Shown here piece after piece: positions 16,559 to 25,486 of a DNA stretch of 64,000 nucleotides; position 1 is the first letter of the stretch; each line of letters starts with the position of its first letter. The position numbers and the translations under genes are program-made. Below the pieces are notes generated by a model, which was given only the letters and a program-made list of their open reading frames with translations, ran no database searches and was not told the DNA's origin. The DNA is from Macrococcoides bohemicum. GTDB lineage: Bacteria; Bacillota; Bacilli; Staphylococcales; Staphylococcaceae. The DNA is taken from positions 124,001 through 188,000 of the forward strand of contig NZ_PZJG01000003.1 of assembly GCF_003259675.1 (NCBI RefSeq), read 5' to 3'.

Positions 16559-18937
16559 ATGAGAAAAAAACAACTATTTTCTTCACTACTTGCGTTATCT
16601 TTAGGGTTTTCAAGTCTTGGTTTAACAAGCGGTGCAGCATATGCTGATACGAAAGTACAGACGATGAGTGGCAGTGGTTTTGATGCGGGTATTGCAAATG
16701 AAGAACGATTAATAAAGATGTTACAAAAAGAAGGAATACTTTCTAAAACGGCTTCTAGAGCTGAAGCAGAGAAAGCAGTACAAAAATTTTTAAAACATAA
16801 GCAGGAGCAGTCTAACAAATACATAAAAAATAAAGGTGCATTTGATAAGAAATATAATAAAGTCACAACAAAGAAAAATGCAAAAAATGCACAAAATAAA
16901 TATACAAAAGGCAAAGGGAAAAAATTAGGACACGCTAAAAATTTACCATCGGTAGTACCTGAAGCGTATTCAGGTGAAAAGCGTACAGACAAAGTCTTAC
17001 TTTTAGCAATCGACTTTCCGGATCATAAAAACTCTACAATCACTAAAGAAGAATCTGATATGTTCTATGAAGATTATCCGATGAGTCATTTCCAGGACAT
17101 GGTATTTAGTAAAGATGGTTACAAAGGTCCTAATGGTGAAACATTAGTAAGTATGCAACAATATTATAATAACCAGTCAGGAGGCAGTTACGCATTAGAC
17201 GGAGATGTGCATGGCTGGTATACAGCGAAACATGAAGCAGCTTATTACGGTGGAAACTATCCGGATGCTGATGGAAGTGATCAACGACCGAAGGAGCTTG
17301 TTAAAGAAGCGCTTGAAGCTGCAGCTAAAGATCCTAATGTCAACTTAGAGGAATATGATCAGTGGGATAGATATGATCTTGATGGAGATGGTGTATTAAA
17401 TGAAAAGGATGGTATTGTAGACCACGTTATGATCATTCACGCATCACCAGGTGAAGAAGCTGGTGGTGGTCGTCTAGGTGCAGATGCTATCTGGAGTCAT
17501 CGATGGAATTTAGACTTTGACGAACAAGGTGAACCATACAGTATTCCAAATACTAAATCAGGTCAGGATCGCTTCGGAGGAAAACTTGCTGTTATCGATT
17601 ATACGATTCAACCTGAGGATGGTGCTGCAGGGGTATTCTCACATGAGTTTGGACATGACTTAGGCTTGCCAGATGAGTACGATACAATTTACTCGGGTAA
17701 AGGTGAACCTGTTTCATCCTGGTCACTCATGTCAAGTGGTAGCTGGGCTGGTAAAATACCTGGTACAGAGCCAACGGGATTTGATCCTTACATGAAGGAA
17801 ATGTTACAGGATTTTCATGGTGGTAACTGGCAAACAGGTAGTGAAGTAGATGTTAAAGATGTAACAAGTGTGCCTCAGGAGTTTTTATTGGATGAAGCGA
17901 CAACGAAAGGTACGAATAATGATGCGGTGAAAGTAACGTTACCAGATAAAGTTACTAACATTGTAACTCCTAAATCTGGATCTAAATTGTATCATAGTGG
18001 TTCTGATAATGATTTAGAAACAACACTGTCAACTACTGTTGATTTAACAGGAACAAAATCTGCTGAATTTACATTTGATGCTTGGTATGACATCGAAAAA
18101 GGTTATGACTATGCATATGTTCAGGCTTCTACTGATGGTGAGCAATGGACAAATTTAGAAGGTAATATTACGAATAATAATGATCCTGAAAATAGCGGAG
18201 CTAATATGGGTAATGGTATCGATGGTACAAGTGATGGATTTGTTGATGCTAAATTCAATCTAGATCAGTTTGCCGGTGAAAAAGTTCAGTTACGCGTACT
18301 TTATAAAACCGATAGTGGATTTACTGCACCAGGACTTTACTTAGACGATTTAAAAGTAACTGCAGATGGTAAAGTAGTATTAGAGGATGGCGCTGAAATA
18401 ACACCAAAGTTTGAGTTAAATGGTTTCAGTGTATCTGACGGTAAGAAATACAGTAAAAACTATTATTTATTACAATGGAGAAGCCATAACAAGATTGATG
18501 GTGGATTAGCACATATTAAACGCGGTGATGGTTTCTTAACTTATAATCCTGGTTTAATCGTAGAATATGTCGATGAATCATTTAGTGACAACCATGTCGG
18601 TAAACACCCAGGTGAAGGTTATGTTGGTATTGTAGATGCAGATCAAAATGCACTTGTTTGGGATGGAGAAAGTCCAGATCCAGCATCAACACAATGGCAA
18701 ATGCGTGATGCAGCATTTAGCTTAACTAAACAAGATCCACTAAAAATAACATTAGATGAAAAAACTAATTTAGTAGATAAATCATTAGTTGCAAATTCTT
18801 TATTCGATGACAATAAAGACTATTCAAATAAAGCACAGCCACATGCAGGGAAAATCCTGCCGAAATATGGCTTGAAAGTAAAAGTGGTTGGAGAATCAAA
18901 AGATAAAACGACAGCGAAAATTATTGTTTATAAATAA
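16559..18937 (+). CDS. inhA: Secreted immune inhibitor A-type metalloprotease (M6)
   Basis: The 792-residue product matches the usual length of Bacillus InhA. It has a Sec signal peptide (cleavage after GAAYA, ~residue 29), a charged propeptide-like region (~30-130), and a catalytic domain with FSHEFGHDLGLPDEYD (HExxH) near residue 360. The acidic block DRYDLDGDGVLNEKDGIVDH is probably Ca-binding. An inserted beta-rich domain (~residues 480-625, TVDLTGTKSAEFTFDAWYDIEKGYDYAYVQ) corresponds to the InhA VEG domain. InhA proteins degrade host antimicrobial peptides and matrix proteins; a general nutritional protease role is equally possible here. It is transcribed alone or with the upstream paralog, and ends at a strong terminator. 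Confidence 0.93.
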   Translation: MRKKQLFSSLLALSLGFSSLGLTSGAAYADTKVQTMSGSGFDAGIANEERLIKMLQKEGILSKTASRAEAEKAVQKFLKHKQEQSNKYIKNKGAFDKKYNKVTTKKNAKNAQNKYTKGKGKKLGHAKNLPSVVPEAYSGEKRTDKVLLLAIDFPDHKNSTITKEESDMFYEDYPMSHFQDMVFSKDGYKGPNGETLVSMQQYYNNQSGGSYALDGDVHGWYTAKHEAAYYGGNYPDADGSDQRPKELVKEALEAAAKDPNVNLEEYDQWDRYDLDGDGVLNEKDGIVDHVMIIHASPGEEAGGGRLGADAIWSHRWNLDFDEQGEPYSIPNTKSGQDRFGGKLAVIDYTIQPEDGAAGVFSHEFGHDLGLPDEYDTIYSGKGEPVSSWSLMSSGSWAGKIPGTEPTGFDPYMKEMLQDFHGGNWQTGSEVDVKDVTSVPQEFLLDEATTKGTNNDAVKVTLPDKVTNIVTPKSGSKLYHSGSDNDLETTLSTTVDLTGTKSAEFTFDAWYDIEKGYDYAYVQASTDGEQWTNLEGNITNNNDPENSGANMGNGIDGTSDGFVDAKFNLDQFAGEKVQLRVLYKTDSGFTAPGLYLDDLKVTADGKVVLEDGAEITPKFELNGFSVSDGKKYSKNYYLLQWRSHNKIDGGLAHIKRGDGFLTYNPGLIVEYVDESFSDNHVGKHPGEGYVGIVDADQNALVWDGESPDPASTQWQMRDAAFSLTKQDPLKITLDEKTNLVDKSLVANSLFDDNKDYSNKAQPHAGKILPKYGLKVKVVGESKDKTTAKIIVYK

Positions 18938-18945
18938 TTCATTAT

Positions 18946-18977
18946 AAGAGTGAAACAATTTTATTTGTTTCACTCTT
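18946..18977 (+). terminator. Terminator after inhA
   Basis: AAGAGTGAAACAA and TTGTTTCACTCTT form a perfect 13-bp stem with a 6-base loop, followed by TTCC. Confidence 0.8.
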
Positions 18978-19040
18978 TTCCTATGTCTTCATTTAAGTTA
19001 GACGTTGAATTTGGTATATTTATATCAACAGGAGGATATC

Positions 19041-19607
19041 ATGATATATTTTGAGACCGAGAGATTATTATTTAGAGATTGGCAGGAAAGTGATTTACCA
19101 AAATTTCAAGCAATGAATAGTGATTTTGATGTACGACGTTATTTTCCGGATGTAATGAGCAGTGCGAGAAGTGACATTGCCTTTTATATCATGCAGGCTG
19201 AAATTGCACAATATGACTTAGGCCTTTTCGCAGTTTCCTTAAAAGAAACAAATGAATTTATCGGTTTTATCGGGATGCAGTATTTAATTCCGACAAGGCA
19301 TTTTAATCTACCTTTTATGCCTTGTTATGAGATTGGCTGGCGTCTAAGAAAAGAATTTTGGCATCAAGGATATGCTACTGAAGGGGCACGTGGTGTATTA
19401 CACTATGCTCAGCAAAAAGGAATCAAAGAAGTATATAGTTATACAAGTTTAATGAATAGACCGAGCAGAAGAATAATGGAAAAATTAAATATGACATTTG
19501 TTCGTTCATTTCAACATCCATTGATAAATGAGTATCATCCCCTGAATGAACAAGTGTTATTTCATAAATATCTATCTGGAAGTGAGATCAATGATATTAA
19601 TCAGTAG
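19041..19607 (+). CDS. GNAT acetyltransferase, RimJ/RimL type
   Basis: The protein (188 residues from the ATG at 19041) starts with the typical FETERLLFRDWQESDLPKF and carries GWRLRKEFWHQGYATEGARGVLHYA, the acetyl-CoA binding motif of the RimJ/L-like GNAT group, and SLMNRPSRRIMEKLNM near the end. Members acetylate N-termini of ribosomal proteins or small amines; the substrate is unknown. The start is set by GGAGG 5 bases upstream; a longer frame from a TTG at 19005 lacks an SD. The gene overlaps the next start by 17 bases. Confidence 0.85.
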   Translation: MIYFETERLLFRDWQESDLPKFQAMNSDFDVRRYFPDVMSSARSDIAFYIMQAEIAQYDLGLFAVSLKETNEFIGFIGMQYLIPTRHFNLPFMPCYEIGWRLRKEFWHQGYATEGARGVLHYAQQKGIKEVYSYTSLMNRPSRRIMEKLNMTFVRSFQHPLINEYHPLNEQVLFHKYLSGSEINDINQ

Positions 19608-20043
19608 TTGTTTAATAGGAGAATATGTAAGATACGATGGTGGCTCGCAAGGTGTTACACGTCTTATAGAACTCATAAATGAAGGTAAAGCGATACATGC
19701 TTGTCCCGAACTTCTGGGGGGGTTAAATGTACCGCGTGAACCTGCTGAGATTATCGGAGGAGACGGATTTGATGTATTAGATGGCAATGCAAAGGTGTTG
19801 ACGGTTAGCGATAAAGATGTAACTGAAGCGTTTCTCAAAGGAGCAGAAGCCACTTTAAAGATCTTGTTAGCAGAAAACATTGATACAGTTATCTTAAAGG
19901 CTAACAGTCCGAGCTGTGGAAACAAACAAATATATGATGGAACATTTAGCGGCATAAAAAAACAAGGCGCTGGAGTAACGAGCGCCTTGTTAGAACGAAA
20001 TGGTATTAAAGTGATGAGCGAGCAAGATTATTTTTCATCATAA
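19591..20043 (+). CDS. DUF523 family protein
   Basis: The 150-residue protein matches the DUF523 family: SSCLIGEYVRYDGG at the start, HACPELLGGLNVPREPAEI (~residues 36-54), and KANSPSCGNKQIYDGTFSG (~103-121) with conserved cysteines. The function is not known; the cysteine pattern suggests a metal or thiol site. The start at 19591 overlaps the preceding GNAT gene by 17 bases, and its 3' end overlaps the convergent LOG gene by 16 bases. Confidence 0.85.
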   Translation: MILISSCLIGEYVRYDGGSQGVTRLIELINEGKAIHACPELLGGLNVPREPAEIIGGDGFDVLDGNAKVLTVSDKDVTEAFLKGAEATLKILLAENIDTVILKANSPSCGNKQIYDGTFSGIKKQGAGVTSALLERNGIKVMSEQDYFSS

Positions 20044-20600
20044 CGTTTAATACTTATAGGTGTTGCATTGTTCATCTTGTCAATCAAAGTATCAGGATTA
20101 CTTTCAACGATGGCAAGATGACGATAATGTTCACCTATAAATCCATCCTGAATCATTTTTTCAAGCATTTCGATTAATGGATTATAGAAGCCGTCGACAT
20201 TCAGAATGCCAATCGGTTTTTGGTGCAGGCCGAGTTGCGCCCATGTAAATATTTCAAAAAATTCTTCAAGTGTTCCGGCACCACCTGGCATCATGATGTA
20301 TCCATCACATAATGAAGACATCATATCTTTACGTTGATGCATCGTGTCTACAGTATAAAGTTTCGTTAGATTTGGGTGTGCTACTTCTTTTTCCTGTAAA
20401 AAGTTGGGGATTACGCCAATTGCGCGACCATCGTTATTGATGACACTATCAGCAATAATACCCATTAAACCAACTTTACCGCCACCAAACACTAATCCTA
20501 TATTATTTTTAACGAGTGTTTGACCAAGTTCAGAAGCAAATATCTCATAGTTAGGATTAACTCCTTTATTTGATCCGCAATATACAGCGATATTTTTCAT
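20028..20600 (-). CDS. LOG family protein (TIGR00730)
   Basis: The 190-residue Rossmann-like protein has the LOG motif PGGAGTLEEFFEIFTW (~residues 106-121) and the N-terminal AVYCGSNKGVNPNYE. Family members hydrolyse nucleoside 5'-monophosphates to base and ribose phosphate (cytokinin-activating in plants); bacterial roles are poorly known. Older annotations as lysine decarboxylase are wrong for this family. Its 3' end overlaps the convergent DUF523 gene by 16 bases. Confidence 0.88.
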   Translation of the reverse strand: MKNIAVYCGSNKGVNPNYEIFASELGQTLVKNNIGLVFGGGKVGLMGIIADSVINNDGRAIGVIPNFLQEKEVAHPNLTKLYTVDTMHQRKDMMSSLCDGYIMMPGGAGTLEEFFEIFTWAQLGLHQKPIGILNVDGFYNPLIEMLEKMIQDGFIGEHYRHLAIVESNPDTLIDKMNNATPISIKRYDEK

Positions 20601-20656
20601 GTAAAAAATCCTTTCTTTTATGGTATTATAAGTTGTAATGAAATGGAGTGAATATC

Positions 20657-21124
20657 TTGATTAACATTAAACCGGTAGACACAATAAATGACATCGATTT
20701 GAGTCATTATGAATTACCAGCAAGACAAATGGTGTATGCAGGTCATCCAAGATTTATACTAACACGAAATAAACCACAATACATCCCCTTTATCATTGAA
20801 GAACAGGACCGTCTCATCGGTGTATTTGCATTAGAGGCAGGCGAGATATTAGAGACGATTGGTGCACCTCAACATGCAGTATACTTACGTGGCCTTTCAA
20901 TTAATTTTTCTGAGCAGAATAAAGGTTATTTTAAAGCATCGCTTGCAGCACTAGAACGATATTTATTAGAATATCATCCAGAAATTACAGCGATTTATTT
21001 AATGGTAAATGTAAATAATGATGCATATTATGCTTTTATTAAATCAGGATTTAAAGATGAGAAACGCATTGTTCGTCAAGGATTATCAAAATTAAAAGTA
21101 TTATCAAAAAAACTTAGCAGTTAA
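20657..21124 (+). CDS. GNAT-like acetyltransferase
   Basis: The 155-residue protein reads as a GNAT fold: FIIEEQDRLIGVFALEAGE, then VYLRGLSINFSEQNKGYFKASLAALERYL (the expected acetyl-CoA motif, with Q-N-K-G-Y-F), then VNVNNDAYYAFIKSGFKDEKR. The substrate is unknown. I chose the TTG at 20657 because GGAG lies 8 bases upstream; a GTG at 20648 overlaps that SD. It ends 4 bases before the convergent YaiI-type gene. Confidence 0.75.
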   Translation: MINIKPVDTINDIDLSHYELPARQMVYAGHPRFILTRNKPQYIPFIIEEQDRLIGVFALEAGEILETIGAPQHAVYLRGLSINFSEQNKGYFKASLAALERYLLEYHPEITAIYLMVNVNNDAYYAFIKSGFKDEKRIVRQGLSKLKVLSKKLSS

Positions 21125-21128
21125 GGTG

Positions 21129-21581
21129 CTAAGTTTTTTCAATACATTGTTCTAATTTAGTTACAAAACTATGGCGATCATTCAATGTAAACTTTGAAGG
21201 ACCTTTTATTCGTTTTCCTGCATTACGTTCAATCTGATTATGATAACGTGTTAATAACAATAGATCGATATTATCTTTCGTATATATATTACCATTGTGA
21301 TGCATCACGATAGCATAATTGATTAATAGGCTTGCTAAACCGTAATCTCCAGTAACGATGATATCACGCTTCGTAGCAATCCTTTTAATTTCGTAATCTG
21401 CACTATCATTACCTGTATCAACATATTTCGTTTCAACAAAATCAGGAAAATCTTGCATTGTAAAGTGTGAGAAGTCTTTAACGAGCAACACTTTGAGCTT
21501 GTACTTTTCAGCGATATGAATCACTTCTTGAATGACAGGAGAACTATCTGCATCGACAATAATCCGATTAACGATTGTCAA
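21129..21581 (-). CDS. YaiI/YqxD (DUF188) family protein
   Basis: The 150-residue protein starts with the family signature RIIVDADSSPV, a PIN-like acidic motif, continues with TGNDSADYEIKRIATKRDIIVTGDYGLASL and ends in the GKRIKGPSKFTLNDRHSF region. DUF188 proteins are PIN-domain-like, so a nuclease activity has been suggested, but none is established. Its start overlaps the end of the upstream coiled-coil gene by 14 bases on the same strand. Confidence 0.85.
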   Translation of the reverse strand: MTIVNRIIVDADSSPVIQEVIHIAEKYKLKVLLVKDFSHFTMQDFPDFVETKYVDTGNDSADYEIKRIATKRDIIVTGDYGLASLLINYAIVMHHNGNIYTKDNIDLLLLTRYHNQIERNAGKRIKGPSKFTLNDRHSFVTKLEQCIEKT

Positions 21582-22257
21582 TTTGCTGTGCCATTAACTG
21601 ACGATGCTTTTCAAATAACTGCGCATTATCATAGTTTTCATCAGCTTTAACAGCAGTTTTTTGAGTCTTTTCTTTTTGTGGTGTAGGAGATGCAGATACA
21701 TTTGTATTATTTACATATGGTTGTGATAGTGATTGTATATTATTACTAGCATTTATTTCTTCAGGAAGTTTTACTTCATAGTTTTTATATTGTTTCATTT
21801 CTTTTTTTAGTTCTTTTTGTCGTGCATTTATATTTTTATTTTCTTCATTGCGACGATCTTCAATATGTTGAGATAAATTCTTGTCTAATTTATTAATTTC
21901 TTTTTGAAGTTTCTTTTCATTTTTTTGAGCTACTTTTTCGTTCTTTTTATATAAATTCATTTGTTGATTATAGTGATGTTTTTTCTTAGTATCCTCTGCT
22001 TTTTGGCTTACAAATTGAGCAGTACCAACGGATACACTTTTAACAGTATGAGCAGCTTTGGCCACGTTATGAGAAGTATGTACGACTTTTTCTTTCGTTT
22101 TAGCACCAACTTCTTTTGTAGTATCCATTGCTTTCAAAGATAAAGCAGTCGCTTTTTGAACTTCTTCATGATCTTTAATGCGATGACGTTCATTATAAAG
22201 TGGTACTAATATTAAAGCAGCTACATTAACTACTGATTTTATCGTTTCTTTTTTCAT
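21568..22257 (-). CDS. Hypothetical K/E-rich coiled-coil protein (229 aa)
   Basis: I do not recognise a family. A short hydrophobic N-terminal stretch (VVNVAALILVPLYN) could be a membrane anchor. Residues ~25-175 are a lysine- and glutamate-rich helical region resembling amphipathic repeats (TTKEVGAKTKEKVVHTSHNV), and the C-terminal ~55 residues are polar and low-complexity. The pattern recalls YtxH- or LEA-like stress proteins, which is inference. AGGAG lies 9-10 bases before the ATG. It overlaps the start of the YaiI gene, so the two are co-translated. Confidence 0.6.
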   Translation of the reverse strand: MKKETIKSVVNVAALILVPLYNERHRIKDHEEVQKATALSLKAMDTTKEVGAKTKEKVVHTSHNVAKAAHTVKSVSVGTAQFVSQKAEDTKKKHHYNQQMNLYKKNEKVAQKNEKKLQKEINKLDKNLSQHIEDRRNEENKNINARQKELKKEMKQYKNYEVKLPEEINASNNIQSLSQPYVNNTNVSASPTPQKEKTQKTAVKADENYDNAQLFEKHRQLMAQQIDNR

Positions 22258-22320
22258 AGCCTGATTCTCCTTTTAACCTATTAATAGTCATTATTATATA
22301 GTATTTACCCTTATATATAA

Positions 22321-22358
22321 AAAGATAACGAAGTTATTCATTTAACTTCGTTATCTTT
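22321..22358 (-). terminator. Terminator after the MarR gene
   Basis: AAAGATAACGAAGTTA and TAACTTCGTTATCTTT form a perfect 16-bp stem with a 6-base loop; the minus strand continues with TTTATATATA. Confidence 0.85.
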
Positions 22359-22364
22359 TAAAAA

Positions 22365-22784
22365 CTATTCATAAGTGACATTGTCTACTATTTTCTTGCT
22401 ATATGCCATAAGTTTTTTATAGTCTTCAACATCTAGTTTACTTCCTTTAAACATTTCAAGAGGTACTTTAAATAAATCTCTAACTAATGATTCACCTTCC
22501 TCAGTCAGTTGAATCATCACGATACGTTCATCAGCATCACTTCGATGACGAGAGACGATACCACGCGCTTCCATCTTTTTTAAGATTGGAGTAATTGTTC
22601 CAGATTGAAATGCTAGGCGTTCACCAAGTTGAAGAACCGGCATCACTTTTTCTTCATGCAATACCATTATTACTAGATAATGTTGGTAACTTAATTGTTT
22701 GTCTTTTAATAAATTTCGATTATAAAATTTAATAATCTCACGCTGTGCAAGATACATTTGATAGTCTAACGAATTTTGTGGCAT
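22365..22784 (-). CDS. MarR family regulator, SarZ/OhrR-like layout
   Basis: The 139-residue winged-helix protein has LSYQHYLVIMVLHEE, LQLGERLAFQSGTITPILKKMEARGIV (the recognition helix) and the wing RHRSDADERIVMIQLTEEGESLV. This arrangement matches the one-cysteine SarZ/OhrR/MgrA group of staphylococcal regulators, but the redox cysteine of the LCFxLY motif is absent (the corresponding start reads LDYQMYLAQREI). It may therefore respond to something other than thiol oxidation. It is monocistronic with its own terminator. The target is unknown. Confidence 0.82.
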   Translation of the reverse strand: MPQNSLDYQMYLAQREIIKFYNRNLLKDKQLSYQHYLVIMVLHEEKVMPVLQLGERLAFQSGTITPILKKMEARGIVSRHRSDADERIVMIQLTEEGESLVRDLFKVPLEMFKGSKLDVEDYKKLMAYSKKIVDNVTYE

Positions 22785-22890
22785 ATATGCTCCTTAAATG
22801 TCTTGTGTAAATAATATATTTATTGTATCACTTATTAAATCAGAAATATAATAAAAATCACTGTTTTCACTATGAAAATGTGAAATAAAA

Positions 22891-22914
22891 ATACAACTCA
22901 CGTGTGAGTTGTAT
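22891..22914 (-). terminator. Terminator after uppP
   Basis: ATACAACTCAC and GTGAGTTGTAT form an 11-bp palindrome with a 2-base centre (the tip pairs would open to make the loop), followed on the minus strand by TTTTTATTTC. Confidence 0.75.
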
Positions 22915-22926
22915 TAAATAGTTATG

Positions 22927-23781
22927 TTAGATTCCATGACCAATCCCGAATCCGTAATATAAAATTGCAATCACAGTAACTAATACTAAACGATAAATAG
23001 CGAAAGGGATTAATTTAACGCGATTGATTAAATTTAAGAATAATTGAATCGATAATACACCGAAAATAAATGCACCGATAAAACCAACTAGGTAGAACAT
23101 AATCTGATTGCTCTCGATATATTCGATATTGCTGATTAAACTTTTAGCACTTGCAGCAAACATGATTGGCACAGCCATAATAAAAGTGAAATCACTTGCT
23201 GCTTTATGATTCATCTTCAACAGAACACCTGTAGAAATAGTAGAACCTGATCTTGAGAAACCTGGCCATAATGCTAAACATTGCGCGATACCAATAATTA
23301 AAGCATTTTTGTAACTGATCTCATCTACTGTTGTTGGATTAGGGACTTTCTTAGCATAAAGATCTGCAGCGATCATCAGTAGGGCACCTAAGGCTAAACC
23401 AACTAATACAGTTGGTACCGAAAATAAATGCGCATCGATAAAATCATCAAATAATAAACCCATAATTCCTGCAGGTAATAACCCGATAAAGACATGTAAT
23501 AAATTTAGTTTTTTCCCAGAAGGATGAGGTGTTTTATCTTTTTCGAGATGAAACATTTCTAAGAAGCGATGACGGAAAATCCATGCAGCAGCAAAAATAG
23601 AACCAAGCTGAATCACAATCTTAAATGTGTTGGCTGATTCCTGGCTGCCGAGCACTTCTTTTGTTTGTAACCACATATCATCAACAAGTATTTGATGCCC
23701 TGTTGATGAAACAGGAGCGAACTCTGTTAATCCTTCAACAATACCAAGGATGAGCGCTTTAATTAATTCGAAAAATTCCAT
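22927..23781 (-). CDS. uppP: Undecaprenyl-diphosphate phosphatase
   Basis: UppP (BacA) removes a phosphate from undecaprenyl pyrophosphate at the membrane to recycle the lipid carrier of peptidoglycan and teichoic acid synthesis, and gives bacitracin tolerance. The 284-residue, multi-pass protein has both active-site motifs: EGLTEFAPVSSTGH (~residues 17-30) and PGFSRSGSTI (~171-180). The start at 23781 (MEFFELIKAL) follows a GGTGG-type SD; the longer frame adds a non-hydrophobic extension not found in the family. It is divergent from the CydD-like gene. Confidence 0.95.
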   Translation of the reverse strand: MEFFELIKALILGIVEGLTEFAPVSSTGHQILVDDMWLQTKEVLGSQESANTFKIVIQLGSIFAAAWIFRHRFLEMFHLEKDKTPHPSGKKLNLLHVFIGLLPAGIMGLLFDDFIDAHLFSVPTVLVGLALGALLMIAADLYAKKVPNPTTVDEISYKNALIIGIAQCLALWPGFSRSGSTISTGVLLKMNHKAASDFTFIMAVPIMFAASAKSLISNIEYIESNQIMFYLVGFIGAFIFGVLSIQLFLNLINRVKLIPFAIYRLVLVTVIAILYYGFGIGHGI

Positions 23782-23899
23782 GAGTGAACCACCTTTAATA
23801 TACTTTTTAAATTCTATAAAATTATAGCATAATCCGCCTGAAGGCACTATTTATACTTAATGTTCAATAAATGCTATAATACATTCAAGGAGGGATTAT

Positions 23900-25486
23900 G
23901 TGAAATTTTTAACACAACTTACTAAACCATTTATCGGTATACATATACTGTTATTTATATTAAGTATTATGCTAAGCGTTATTATTATTATGCAGAGTTT
24001 AGAAATTGGTAAAGTCATTGACTTTATTTTAACAAAACACCAATATCAAATCTCTCAGACTTTAGTTGTAATTTTATTGATATTAGTCTCTAGGGCAATC
24101 ATCCAGTCATTGATAAAGTACAGTGGCCATCTTTTAAGTAATAAAATAAAAAATAATATAAGAAGTAAGATTTTATTTAACAATAATGATGCCGGAGAAT
24201 TGATGAATTTAAGTCAGCAAGGGGTAGAAGGAGTGCATCCATTTTTTGCTGATTATCTACCGCAAGTTTATAAATCGATGTTAATTCCATTGATGATCAT
24301 CTTATTTCTATTTAAATTTCATTATCAAACAGCACTGATTATGTGTATCACAGCACCCTTTATACCAGTTTTTTATATTATTATCGGGATCAATACCGCT
24401 AAAAAAGCAACGGATCAGATGCTTTCATTAAATCATTTTTCAAATTATTTTTTAAATGTCATGAAAGGAATTATGACGATTAAACTTTTTAAATACGATG
24501 ATAAAGCGATGGGTAAAATTGAAGGATACTCCATTCAGTATAAAAATAATACGATGAAAATATTGAAGACAGCTTTTTTGTCTACGCTGATGCTTGAATT
24601 TGTATCCATGTTATCCATCGGTATAATTGCTTTGGAAATTGGTTTGTCATTAATTGTATTTAAATCTGTGTCGTTTTATGTGGCAGTAGTTGTGCTTATG
24701 TTAGCACCTGAATTTTATAATGCATTAAAAGATCTAGGCTTAGCATTTCATACCGGGAAACAATCGAGTGGTTATGGTGAGTTAATTGAATCAACGCTAG
24801 AAGAAAAAGAGCAGACAACAGAAGTTTTATATCACGCCAAAAACGCAATCATTTTTAACGATATGAAAGTGACATATGCTGACAGTGATTATGAACTATC
24901 CATCGATACTGAAATACCGATGCAACACTATGTAATAGCAGGACCGAGTGGAGCTGGTAAATCTACACTTGCTAAAGTGATTGCTCAGCTACAGTATGCA
25001 ACAGGTGAAATGACATTACCAGAATATTTGAAGGATAATATCGTCTATTTATCTCAGGATCCAATTATATTAAACACATCGATAATGAATAACATTACGA
25101 TGTTTCAGAACATCGACGAGAATATTATTTATCAGTATGCAGAACAATTAAAATTACATGATTTGTTTAAGAATATGCCTGAAGGATACGAGACGATCAT
25201 CGGCCAAGGTGAGCGACAATTATCGGGTGGTGAAGCAAGACGATTAATGTTACTGAGAGTCTTTGTTCAACCTAAATCACTCGTTATCTTTGATGAACCG
25301 ACAGCAATGTTAGATATAGAAAGTGAACTCATCATAAATGAAGCAATCAATAAACTTAAAGACATAAGTACCGTATTCGTTATCGCGCATAATAAGCATA
25401 CGATAGAATCAGCATCACATGTAGTGCTCGTAAAAAATGGCCGTGTAAGTATACATCAAAAAGTAAAAGTTTCGGAGGTGATATAG
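23900..25486 (+). CDS. cydD: CydD-like ABC exporter subunit (permease-ATPase)
   Basis: The 528-residue half-transporter has an N-terminal six-helix membrane domain (~1-290) and a C-terminal ATPase with Walker A GPSGAGKST (~350), signature LSGGEARR and Walker B LVIFDEPTAMLD. With its partner at 25486 it forms a heterodimer like CydDC, which exports glutathione/cysteine-type thiols or handles haem and is needed for cytochrome bd assembly. A similar pair lies next to uppP and mgrA in S. aureus. The start is GTG with AGGAGGG 6 bases upstream. No cydAB is in view, so the link to cytochrome bd is inferred. Confidence 0.8.
   Translation: MKFLTQLTKPFIGIHILLFILSIMLSVIIIMQSLEIGKVIDFILTKHQYQISQTLVVILLILVSRAIIQSLIKYSGHLLSNKIKNNIRSKILFNNNDAGELMNLSQQGVEGVHPFFADYLPQVYKSMLIPLMIILFLFKFHYQTALIMCITAPFIPVFYIIIGINTAKKATDQMLSLNHFSNYFLNVMKGIMTIKLFKYDDKAMGKIEGYSIQYKNNTMKILKTAFLSTLMLEFVSMLSIGIIALEIGLSLIVFKSVSFYVAVVVLMLAPEFYNALKDLGLAFHTGKQSSGYGELIESTLEEKEQTTEVLYHAKNAIIFNDMKVTYADSDYELSIDTEIPMQHYVIAGPSGAGKSTLAKVIAQLQYATGEMTLPEYLKDNIVYLSQDPIILNTSIMNNITMFQNIDENIIYQYAEQLKLHDLFKNMPEGYETIIGQGERQLSGGEARRLMLLRVFVQPKSLVIFDEPTAMLDIESELIINEAINKLKDISTVFVIAHNKHTIESASHVVLVKNGRVSIHQKVKVSEVI

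Noticed and set aside
19572-19955. 127-codon minus-strand frame opposite DUF523
   Set aside because: Shadow of a well-supported gene; no SD and no domain.
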